A stretch of 64,000 bases of DNA from Deltaproteobacteria bacterium (lineage in GTDB: Bacteria; Myxococcota_A; UBA9160; UBA4427), in NCBI GenBank assembly GCA_002719955.1, contig PBFW01000036.1, positions 1-64,000 of the forward strand, read 5' to 3'. The position numbers and the translations under genes are program-made. The stretch's first letter is position 1. Each line of letters starts with the position of its first letter. The notes below the pieces were generated by a model. The model made no database searches, was not told where the DNA came from, and worked only from the letters and a program-made list of their open reading frames with translations. Positions 35,781 to 43,275 of the stretch are shown piece by piece.

Positions 35781-37112
35781 ATGTATCGCCTCTTCTCCTG
35801 GGAACACAGCTATTTCTCGGGCAAGGTCCGCGCCTATCTCCGGTACAAGGAACGCAGCGGCGCCCTCGGCCCGGGTTACGAAGATATCCTCGCCACCCCG
35901 GAAATCATCGCTGGATTGCTCGCACCCCGATCCGGCAGTGGCGCAATTCCCCAGCTCGAGGCGCCCGACGGCACCTGGATCCAGGACTCGAGCGAGATCC
36001 TCGACTACTGCGAAATGGCGCACCCGAACGCAGCCATCGTTCCGGACGCGGAGACGTGCCCCCGCCAACGACTCGCTGCCTACCTGATCGAGCTGCTCGC
36101 CGACGAATGGGTCGTCGTGCCCGCCTTCTGGCAACGCTGGTATTTCAGCGAGGACGGGCGCGAGCCCAGCCACCGAGGCTTCAACGAACAGCAATGGGGC
36201 GCCGTGCTGGCCGCCGGCAAGAAGGGAGCGACTCGGCGAAGGGCCGGGGCGGGCTTCTTCGAAGCGGCCTTCGGGATCTCCGACACGCGCGTCTCGCCCA
36301 AGGGTGTCTACGCGGGACTGGTCCACCTCGGCTGCAACACGCGTACCGAGCGAGCCTGGCAGGCGAGTCAGCACCGAATCCTGACTCTCCTCGAAGCGCA
36401 TTTCGCTCATCACGACTACCTGCTTGGCGGACGTCCGAGCCTCGCCGACTTCGGGCTGCTCGGCCCCCTCTACGCGCACCTCTATCGAGATGCGGTCCCG
36501 GGCTTCGCGCTTCGCATCCATTTCCCGCTCGTCTGCGAGTGGGTCGAGCGCACGAATGGCGAAGGCGCCTTGAACGCTCGCCGATACGGACAGAAACTCT
36601 ACGCGCTCGACGCGTCCGGGGCGCTCGTCGGGCGAATTGCCAATCGCGATGGCGGCGAGTGGCTACCCGACGACGCGATCCCCGAGACCCTCCTCCCCCT
36701 ATTGGGTGTGTTCTTCGAAGAGATGTGGCCGGTCCTGCGAAGCAGCGCGCACCAACTGCGCGCCTTTATTGCCAGCGACTCACACGAGACCGGCGGCGAG
36801 CTTCCCGGGAAGACATTCTCGGCGACCCCCGACTTCTTCGAATACCAGACGCAGGGGGGCGCCCTGACTCATCGCTTCGAAATCGGAGGCATCGAATCGG
36901 AGCGGATGGTCGTGCCCTACCAAATGTGGATGCTCGGAAGGATCGAAGAGGCGATGGCTCCGGCGATGGCTGGCGCGAAAGGGCGAAGCAAACTCGAGGC
37001 GCTGGTCGGCGGCTTCCATGGGGGCAGTGGCATTCTTGACCTCACAAACCTGCTCGATGGCTGCCGCGTTCGGAAGACGCAGGCGCGGCTCTTTTCGATC
37101 CGAGAACCCTGA
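35781..37112 (+). CDS. glutathione S-transferase-like protein, long two-part form
   Basis: A 443-residue protein beginning with a thioredoxin-like GST N-domain (RLFSWEHSYFSGKVRAYLRY, GAIPQLEAPDGTWIQDSSEILDYCE). An alpha-helical GST C-domain follows (LLEAHFAHHDYLLGGRPSLADFGLLGPLYAHLYRD). Another 200 residues after that have no named domain that I recognise (LLPLLGVFFEEMWPVLRSSAHQL, PYQMWMLGRIEEAM). Typical GSTs are about 210 residues, so this is roughly twice the usual size. Long GST-like proteins of this kind occur in marine and soil proteobacteria; substrate unknown. Confidence 0.8.
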   Translation: MYRLFSWEHSYFSGKVRAYLRYKERSGALGPGYEDILATPEIIAGLLAPRSGSGAIPQLEAPDGTWIQDSSEILDYCEMAHPNAAIVPDAETCPRQRLAAYLIELLADEWVVVPAFWQRWYFSEDGREPSHRGFNEQQWGAVLAAGKKGATRRRAGAGFFEAAFGISDTRVSPKGVYAGLVHLGCNTRTERAWQASQHRILTLLEAHFAHHDYLLGGRPSLADFGLLGPLYAHLYRDAVPGFALRIHFPLVCEWVERTNGEGALNARRYGQKLYALDASGALVGRIANRDGGEWLPDDAIPETLLPLLGVFFEEMWPVLRSSAHQLRAFIASDSHETGGELPGKTFSATPDFFEYQTQGGALTHRFEIGGIESERMVVPYQMWMLGRIEEAMAPAMAGAKGRSKLEALVGGFHGGSGILDLTNLLDGCRVRKTQARLFSIREP

Positions 37113-37119
37113 ACGGCAA

Positions 37120-37152
37120 GACAGCCGGCGGCACCGGCGTTGGCAGGCTGTC
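37120..37152. other. 7-bp inverted repeat after the GST-like gene
   Basis: GACAGCC at 37120-37126 pairs with GGCTGTC at 37146-37152, 7 bp after the stop of the GST-like gene, with a smaller complementary pair inside the loop. There is no T run, so termination by this hairpin alone is doubtful. Confidence 0.35.
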
Positions 37153-37249
37153 TGGGAACAGCCACGATGAGCTACGCCTCGATCGGTGCGAGCCCGTGTG
37201 TAATGCCAGATGCAGAATTTCGAGCCGTGGCCAGCTCCTTGGGATTGCC

Positions 37250-37535
37250 TGCCGGCGCGTCGCTCCGGACCAACGCGCGCGGCGATCATCGGGTCACATT
37301 GCGTGAGGACCTCGCAGATGATCTCGGCCAGTTCGCTGGAAGCGATCCCGAGTTTGTCGAGAACCATCGAATCGACCGGGTAGACGAGCGCATCCGCCGC
37401 AGTATCACCGCCCACCAACGCTCGCACGGCGTCGGCCACATGCACGATCTCGACGACGAGACGATGTTCGCAGGCCGCCTCGGCCGGCAGGTGGTGGGGA
37501 TCCGGAGAGATGACGCTCCTCAGCGCAAAGTTGGA
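37250..37535 (-). pseudogene. HDOD-domain remnant
   Basis: An 80-95 codon stretch without a usable start. It reads SVISPDPHHLPAEAA, VVEIVHVADAVRALVGG, ALVYPVDSMVLDKLGIASSE and LAEIICEVL. This is the C-terminal part of an HDOD domain (HHxP, then VHxAD, then the LDxxxLxxLGL...ELxEIxxEV tail) as found in deltaproteobacterial HDOD signalling proteins. The first two thirds of the domain and the N-terminus are gone. The remnant overlaps the end of the neighbouring C45-like gene by a few bases, so it marks a deletion junction. It fills what would otherwise be a 400-bp gap. Confidence 0.7.
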
Positions 37536-38458
37536 ATAGACACGGCCGATTCGTCGCCCAACTCGACCTCGATCCTCGAGCCCACCAACTCGACCCGGAG
37601 CCGCTTCCCGCGCGGATCGAGCCAGACTCGATCCGCAGCGTCACTCGTCTGCGACGCAAGGGCGCCCTCGCTTTCCGAAAGCTCCCCGCTTTCGAGGTGG
37701 AGTTCGCCCTCCCCCCATTGGGCGCGACGTTCCCGCCCGCTCGAGACCACGGTCGCAACATTTCCCGAAGCGTCCGCGAGGACCAGGGATTGCTCGCCCT
37801 CGACGGGCCGCTTGCAACACCAGTCGATCGCGCCATCGAGATCTTCGAATCGCTGAAGACATTCCTGGACCAGAAGAAGCGAAGTCGGGCAACCCTCGCG
37901 ACCCGGCGCACCCCAAAGCAGAGGTCCGGCGACGACCGCGAGCCCGGCTTCGTTCAAACCCGCCACCGAGGAGACGAGCCAAGGCAATCCGATTTCGATC
38001 GACCGAAATCCGACCTCCGGACGGCTCTCACGCAGGATCCAGCCGACTTCGTCCGCAAATGCACGCGGCAGACTTCGTTCTAGCAGCAAGCGTTTTTCAT
38101 CCTTCGGTCCGCCGACCGTCCTCGCGCGCACCTCCGATCGACGCGCGAGCAACCCTCCCTGCTCACCCCCCGCGCGGATGCGCAGGTGGAGTTCCAGGAT
38201 CGAATCCACCGGGAGCTGTGCGGAGCACGCCAGCCCTTCGAGCCGCTCGGCCTGATGAGCAAATTGGCGAAACCATTCGCGGCCAGCCCCGAAACCGCGC
38301 AGTGCACCGACCGTCAGCGCCGCCAGGTTCGGAATCCGGGAACGCTGCTCGGGCAAGCCGAGGCGCGCGACCTCTGCCCGAATCGCGGTTCGTGCGGCAG
38401 CACCCTGAGCCAGGCCCATATCGCGCGGATGCCCCGCACATTCGATCGACATCAACAT
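37520..38458 (-). CDS. C45 (acyl-CoA:6-APA acyltransferase)-like protein, apparently lacking the nucleophile
   Basis: A 312-residue protein with the outline of the C45 Ntn-hydrolase family. It has the N-terminal GHPRDMGLAQGAA (GxxxxxGxxxG entry motif), a helical region, and VSSVAGLNEAGLAVVAG, the conserved GxNxxGL strand. The family cuts itself before a cysteine in a GC(T/S) motif after the helical region; here the equivalent stretch (LHLRIRAGGEQGGLLARRSE) has no cysteine. It may be an inactive homologue or a degenerating gene. Its 3' end abuts an HDOD remnant, so the C-terminus could be altered by the same deletion. Confidence 0.5.
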   Translation of the reverse strand: MLMSIECAGHPRDMGLAQGAAARTAIRAEVARLGLPEQRSRIPNLAALTVGALRGFGAGREWFRQFAHQAERLEGLACSAQLPVDSILELHLRIRAGGEQGGLLARRSEVRARTVGGPKDEKRLLLERSLPRAFADEVGWILRESRPEVGFRSIEIGLPWLVSSVAGLNEAGLAVVAGPLLWGAPGREGCPTSLLLVQECLQRFEDLDGAIDWCCKRPVEGEQSLVLADASGNVATVVSSGRERRAQWGEGELHLESGELSESEGALASQTSDAADRVWLDPRGKRLRVELVGSRIEVELGDESAVSIPTLR

Positions 38459-38534
38459 TGGCTGGAGGGTCTCGAGGTTGGAGATTGAAGGTGGACGAGA
38501 GGGAACACGAACGTCGCGGATGGCCGCGCGACCC

Positions 38535-39473
38535 TCAGCGAATCGGTTCTGCCTGGATCTGCAGGACCTCGTTCAACGAGCCCGTTCGATAGCCCTCGAG
38601 GTCGAGCGATACATAACGAAAGCCGAGGGGCTTGATCGCCTCGACGATCCGCCTGGCCATCTCGGATTCCAGCGCGCGCGGGAGTTCGGCGGGGTCGATC
38701 TCGACCCGCGCCAACTCCCCATGGTGTCGCAAGCGCAGCTGCTTGAAACCGAGATCGCGAAGTGCCTGTTCACCTCTTTCCACCTGACGGAGGCGCTCGG
38801 TCGTCACCTCGGTGCCATAGGGGAGTCGCGACGAGAGGCAAGCGGATGCGGGCAGGTCGGCGGTCGGAAGACCCGCCGCGCGAGAAAGATCGCGAATCTC
38901 CGCTTTCGAAAGCCCGACCTCCAGAAAGGGTGCCATCACGCCGTGTTCATTGGCGGCGCGGTGTCCCGGCCGAAAATCTGCCGTGTCGTCGGTGTTGACA
39001 CCATAGGAAACGCGATCGAAGCCGAGCTGCCCACATAATCGGTCCATCGTGTCGAAGAGTTCGGATTTGCAGTGGTAACAGCGATCCGACGCATTCGCCC
39101 GGTACTCGTCGCGTTCCATTTCGTGGGTGTCGACGAAGCGATGCGCCAGCTCGAAACGTTCGACGAGGTCTTCCGCGACACGGCGATGGCTCTCTGGATA
39201 GGAGGGCGAAAGCGCGGTCACCGCCAATGCGTCGGAACCGAGGGCGCGATCGGCTGCCCAGGCCAGATAACTCGAATCGACCCCTCCCGAGAAGGCGACC
39301 ATCACCCTGCCCGCCTCCAAGAAGCGCGCCCTCAGTGCGGCTTCCTTCGCGCGCAGCGAGCCGGGCAGCGATGCGGCGGGGGGAGAAAGGGCGGACCGCA
39401 CGCCGGATTCGGACGCGACGGCCCGGGTGGAGAGCCCTCGCTGGGGCAGATTCTGGTCGGCGGCGGGGGACAC
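38535..39473 (-). CDS. larE: ATP-dependent sacrificial sulfur transferase LarE
   Basis: A 312-residue PP-loop protein. SGGVDSS (62-68) is the ATP pyrophosphatase loop, followed by SPSYP, RCYHCKSELFD and LPASACLSSRLPYG, the motif carrying the cysteine that donates sulfur during synthesis of the nickel-pincer nucleotide cofactor of lactate racemase-type enzymes. The GTG at 39473 is the first start; about 40 N-terminal residues are not conserved. No larA, larB or larC is adjacent, so the partner genes must be elsewhere or absent. Confidence 0.88.
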   Translation of the reverse strand: MSPAADQNLPQRGLSTRAVASESGVRSALSPPAASLPGSLRAKEAALRARFLEAGRVMVAFSGGVDSSYLAWAADRALGSDALAVTALSPSYPESHRRVAEDLVERFELAHRFVDTHEMERDEYRANASDRCYHCKSELFDTMDRLCGQLGFDRVSYGVNTDDTADFRPGHRAANEHGVMAPFLEVGLSKAEIRDLSRAAGLPTADLPASACLSSRLPYGTEVTTERLRQVERGEQALRDLGFKQLRLRHHGELARVEIDPAELPRALESEMARRIVEAIKPLGFRYVSLDLEGYRTGSLNEVLQIQAEPIR

Positions 39474-39603
39474 GGGGCGAGCTTACGGAGGCACTCCCCT
39501 ACGGTCAAGCGAGGGTCAAGCGGCGGAGAGAGCCCGGGCGTATCATCGGACTCGTCGAACCCGGAGGTGCGATTCGGTGCCCCATGGAGTCGATGGGGGG
39601 AAC

Positions 39604-40791
39604 ATGGAAAAGTTGCGGGTCGGATTGCTCTTTGGTGGACCCTCGGTCGAGCATGAGGTGTCGATCGTTTCAGCGACATCGATCCTCGGGGCGCTCGACC
39701 GGACCCGCTACGACGTCTCCCTCGTGGGGGTCGACTCCGAGGGCGGCTGGCACCTGATCGCCGCCGAGGTCTTCGAAGCCATTCCTTCCTCGAAAGAGGG
39801 CGGCGATGCCGATGCGGGGCTTGCAAGAGTCATCAATGAGCCGGGCGTCTTTCTTCCTGCGACCTCGGGCCCGACGGCCCTGCGATCCGCAAACGAAGAA
39901 ATACCGAATCTCGCGACGATCGAAGCCGGTCGACTCGACGTCGTCTTCCCCATCATCCACGGTCGCGGCGGTGAAGACGGCGCGCTCCAGGGACTTCTCG
40001 AGTCCGCCGACCTCGCCTATGTCGGATCCGGAGTCCTCAGCTCGGCGGTCCAGATGGACAAGGATTTTGCCAAGCGGTTATTGGCCCAGGCCGGTCTTCC
40101 CGTCACCCCCTGGATCACTTTCTCCGGGGCAGAACTCGATCGCAACGGGATCCCTGCGGCCGCGAGTCAGGCGGAGGCCGAGATCGGATTCCCGGCCTAC
40201 GTGAAGCCCGCGAACTCGGGTTCATCGATCGGCATCGCACGCGTCGAAACGCTCGCGGAGCTGGTCGCCGCGATCACAGAGGCCCAGCGCTACGACCGAA
40301 AGGTCCTCGTCGAAGTCTCGGTCGATGCGCGAGAGATCGAGATCGCCGTTCTCGGAAACGACGAACCGCGGGCTTCCGTTCCGGGCGAGATCCGCACGAC
40401 CCAGACCTTCTACGACTACGACGCAAAATATCGCGACGATTCGACAGAGCTGATCATCCCGGCGGAGCTCGACGCCGGACTCTGCGAGACGATTCGAGCC
40501 TCGGCGATCGAGGCGTTCCGCGCATTGGGCGCCGAGGGCATGGCGCGCGTCGACTTCCTGCTCGAGCGCGGAACGGATCGTTTCTACATCAACGAGCTGA
40601 ATAGCCTGCCCGGTTTCACGAACGTCTCGATGTATCCCAAACTCTGGGAATCAACGGGCCTCTCCTATCCAAAGCTCCTCGACCGATTGATCGAGCTCGC
40701 GCTCGAACGACACGACCGCCAATCGAAACTCGAAACCCACGCGCCCCCATCGGTCGTGGAGCGAGAGCAGCCGGAGCGGGACGCGCCGTGA
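39604..40791 (+). CDS. ddl: D-alanine-D-alanine ligase
   Basis: A 395-residue ATP-grasp ligase that makes D-Ala-D-Ala for peptidoglycan. LLFGGPSVEHEVSIVSA at the start, IHGRGGEDGALQGLLE, YVGSGVLSSAVQMDK, YVKPANSGSSIGI and FYINELNSLPGFTNVSMYP are the family signatures, with the YDYDAKYRDD omega-loop. The Tyr-containing loop is of the D-Ala type rather than D-lactate type as far as I can judge. ATG 39604 follows a G-rich ribosome site. The stop overlaps the start of the broken aldolase gene (GTGA). Confidence 0.95.
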   Translation: MEKLRVGLLFGGPSVEHEVSIVSATSILGALDRTRYDVSLVGVDSEGGWHLIAAEVFEAIPSSKEGGDADAGLARVINEPGVFLPATSGPTALRSANEEIPNLATIEAGRLDVVFPIIHGRGGEDGALQGLLESADLAYVGSGVLSSAVQMDKDFAKRLLAQAGLPVTPWITFSGAELDRNGIPAAASQAEAEIGFPAYVKPANSGSSIGIARVETLAELVAAITEAQRYDRKVLVEVSVDAREIEIAVLGNDEPRASVPGEIRTTQTFYDYDAKYRDDSTELIIPAELDAGLCETIRASAIEAFRALGAEGMARVDFLLERGTDRFYINELNSLPGFTNVSMYPKLWESTGLSYPKLLDRLIELALERHDRQSKLETHAPPSVVEREQPERDAP

Positions 40792-41354
40792 GCGCGTCTT
40801 CGGACCTCGCCCACTCCGAGGAGTTCGAGCAGATCAAGGGCAGCGTGGTCGATGTCGTTCACGACATGGACCGAGCGGGTTTGACGGGGGGAATGGCCGG
40901 AAACGTGTCTGTGCACTGCGTCACCGAAGCGGTGGTCCTCACGCCAACAGCCATGTGATGTCCCGAAATGTCCGTCGACGATCTCGACGGTCAGGTCATC
41001 GCGGGGACTCGTGCGACCACGACCGAGATCGATCTTCATCTGGCCTGCCTTCGCCGATATCCGGAGATCGGAGCCGTCCTTCACACACACGCAGTCCATG
41101 CATCGATCTTCGCCGTCACCCAGAAACCGATCCCCTGTGTGCTCGAGGAGTTCGAATACTACGTGGGATGCGACGTGCCCGTCGCGCCCTATCACGGAAC
41201 GGGAAGCGGAGAACTCGGCGAATCCGTCGCTGCCCTGCTGGGCGACCGAGCGGCCACCCTGATCGCCAATCACGGACTGGTCGTCGTGGGCCGCAGCCCA
41301 GAAGAGGCGCTCCGACTCATCAATCTCGTCGAGAGAGCCGCGCGAGGCCACTGA
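40788..41354 (+). pseudogene. class II aldolase/adducin-type gene with in-frame stop
   Basis: From GTG 40788 the frame gives DMDRAGLTGGMAGNVSVH...VVLTPTAM and then TGA at 40956-40958. The same frame continues CPEMSVDDLDGQVIAG, EIDLHLACLRRYPEIGAVLHTHAVHAS and LIANHGLVVVG. These are the expected parts of a class II aldolase (L-fuculose-phosphate aldolase-like) with its zinc ligands HTH and NHG. The segment around the stop should read PYxxM...DLVxVDLDG; four residues are missing there too, and the C-terminal helix is short. It is coupled to ddl by a 4-bp overlap. Probably inactive. Confidence 0.8.
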
Positions 41355-41378
41355 AACGCAATCCGCGGGCGGCCCCGC

Positions 41379-42335
41379 TCAGCCGAGTTCAGCTTCGAGC
41401 GCCGAGCCGATCGTGCGATGAGCGTAAACGAATCCCGTCTCTTCGAGCCGGGCCGGCACCACACGGCGACTTCCGAGCAGCTCCCCCGAAATCGGACCGA
41501 GCAGCGTCTTCAAAACGAAGGCAGGCATCGGGATCGACGCCGGACAGCCCAACACGTCGCCCAGGGCCCGGGTAAAATCGGCGTTGCGAATCGCTTCGGG
41601 CGCGACGGCGTTGATCGCACCCTCGATCGGCCCTTCGACACACCAGAGGATCGATCGCACGAGATCCCCGATCTGAATCCACGGGAAGAATTGCCGACCC
41701 TTTCCCAGGCGGCCTCCGAGGCCCAGACGAAACGGGGTCTTCATCAAGCCGAGCGCACCGCCCTCCGCCGCGAGGACGACGCCGATCCGCATTCGGACGA
41801 CGCGAATCCCGCCACCCCGTGCTCGTTCGGCTTCCGCTTCCCAATCGCGACAGACCTCGGCGAGAAATCCACTCCCGACCGACGAAGATTCATCGAGTGG
41901 CTCTTCCCCGCGGTCGCCATAGATCCCGACGGCCGAGGCGGATACGAATCTCGCAGGTCGATCTCCGACGGGGCGTTCCAGGAAGCGATCCACGAGCCAC
42001 CTCGTCGAATCGATGCGGCTCGCACGGATGCGGGATAGCCGCGCGGCGGTCGGGAGGCCTCCGAAGATCGGCTCTCCCGCGAGGTGGATCACCGTGTCGA
42101 CCCCCTCGAGCGCCGATGCCCCGGGATCGACACCGTCCCAAGGGCGGACATCCACCCAAAAATCCGAATGTGCTCCAGTGTCCGTGGCGGGACGGTGTCT
42201 CGACGTCGATCGCGAGAGGACCCTAATCTGCGCGAATCGCTCCGCGAGCACCGGTAGCAACCGGGCCCCGACAAGCCCCGTTGCCCCCGTCACGAGCACA
42301 CTGGTCAACGAAGGGTGGTCGGAGCAATGATCCAT
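41379..42335 (-). CDS. TIGR01777 family NAD(P)-dependent epimerase-like protein
   Basis: A 318-residue extended short-chain dehydrogenase. The nucleotide loop GATGLVG is at 17-23. VIHLAGEPIFGG, RPARFVSASAVGIYGDRG, FLAEVCRDWEAEA and the C-terminal PAFVLKTLLGPISGELLGSRRVVPARL are diagnostic of TIGR01777 (YfcH/SulA-like cell-division-associated epimerases, enzymatic role unclear). It lies 96 bp after an enoyl-CoA hydratase on the same strand. Confidence 0.92.
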   Translation of the reverse strand: MDHCSDHPSLTSVLVTGATGLVGARLLPVLAERFAQIRVLSRSTSRHRPATDTGAHSDFWVDVRPWDGVDPGASALEGVDTVIHLAGEPIFGGLPTAARLSRIRASRIDSTRWLVDRFLERPVGDRPARFVSASAVGIYGDRGEEPLDESSSVGSGFLAEVCRDWEAEAERARGGGIRVVRMRIGVVLAAEGGALGLMKTPFRLGLGGRLGKGRQFFPWIQIGDLVRSILWCVEGPIEGAINAVAPEAIRNADFTRALGDVLGCPASIPMPAFVLKTLLGPISGELLGSRRVVPARLEETGFVYAHRTIGSALEAELG

Positions 42336-42431
42336 CGTACTCCACTCCGATCGAAAGTCGGGCCCTATCCGTCCGTATCGAGCATATCGAGGCTGCGAAG
42401 GACGACGCCCATAGGTACGCGTATCGAGGCG

Positions 42432-43202
42432 CTAGGCGGACGACCCGTGACGGCCGGCCCCCTTCGCGAAGCGGGTCGCGCCCTCCTGAGTCTCGCCCGA
42501 ACGAATGACTTCGATCCCGAGGCGGGTCTCCTCGCGAAGGGCATCGTCGAGTTCCATTCCCCATTGCGTGAGCACCGACCGTCGATCGGAGCGCATGCAC
42601 CGCTGCGGGAACTCGCCGATCTCCTGGGCCAGCGCGACCGAAGCCTCGAGCGCGCCTCCCTTCTCGACCATGCGATTGACCAGGCCGATCGATAGGGCCT
42701 CCTCCCCGAACACACCGCGACCGGTTAGGATCATGTCCATCGCGCGGCTCTGCCCGATCAGTCGCGGCAACCGGATCGTCCCACCATCCACGAGGGGAAC
42801 TCCCCAACGCCGGCAATAGACACCGAAGACGGCATCGCTCGCGGCCACCCGAAGGTCACACCAAAGCGCCAGCTCGAGCCCCCCCGCCACTGCATATCCT
42901 TCGACCGCGGCGATCACGGGCTTCTCGAGCAACATCCGAGTGGGCCCCATCGGCCCATCACCCTCTTCGAGAACCTTGTTCGCACGCGCGCCGCCGACGC
43001 TCGCCTCTTTCAGGTCGGCGCCCGCGCAGAAGCAGCCACCCTCGCCCTGCAGGATCGCCACCCGCAAGGAGTCGTCCTCGGCGAAGAGGCGAAAGGCCTC
43101 CCCGAGCGCTTCGGCGGTCTCGCGATCAACGCAGTTGCGGACTTCGGGGCGCGCGATCGTGACCACGAGAACACCATCACGCACTTCGCTGCGAAGTTTC
43201 AT
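42432..43202 (-). CDS. enoyl-CoA hydratase/isomerase family protein
   Basis: A 256-residue crotonase-fold protein. GGCFCAGADLKEA provides the first oxyanion residue and EKPVIAAVEGYAVAGGLELALWCDLRVA the second. The region FGVYCRRWGVPLVDGGTIRLPRLIG is that of the crotonase subgroup with Asp in place of the second catalytic Glu. It probably acts on an acyl-CoA thioester; hydratase or isomerase activity cannot be decided. Possibly co-transcribed with pcrA/uvrD 73 bp upstream. Confidence 0.9.
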   Translation of the reverse strand: MKLRSEVRDGVLVVTIARPEVRNCVDRETAEALGEAFRLFAEDDSLRVAILQGEGGCFCAGADLKEASVGGARANKVLEEGDGPMGPTRMLLEKPVIAAVEGYAVAGGLELALWCDLRVAASDAVFGVYCRRWGVPLVDGGTIRLPRLIGQSRAMDMILTGRGVFGEEALSIGLVNRMVEKGGALEASVALAQEIGEFPQRCMRSDRRSVLTQWGMELDDALREETRLGIEVIRSGETQEGATRFAKGAGRHGSSA

Positions 43203-43275
43203 CGGAACCTCGTCTCAGACCAGGGGCAATGACATTGCCCTGCAAGGGCAGACCTCGATTCGGCGAATCGCGAAA

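Noticed and set aside
35507-37039. 510-codon plus-strand frame overlapping the helicase end and GST-like gene
   Set aside because: Arg/Pro-rich shadow of the GST frame. The GST frame has conserved motifs and a normal start.
40953-40970. Selenocysteine insertion at the TGA in the aldolase frame
   Set aside because: The position is not a redox-active cysteine in the family, residues are also missing there, and no SECIS-like hairpin was noticed right after the stop.
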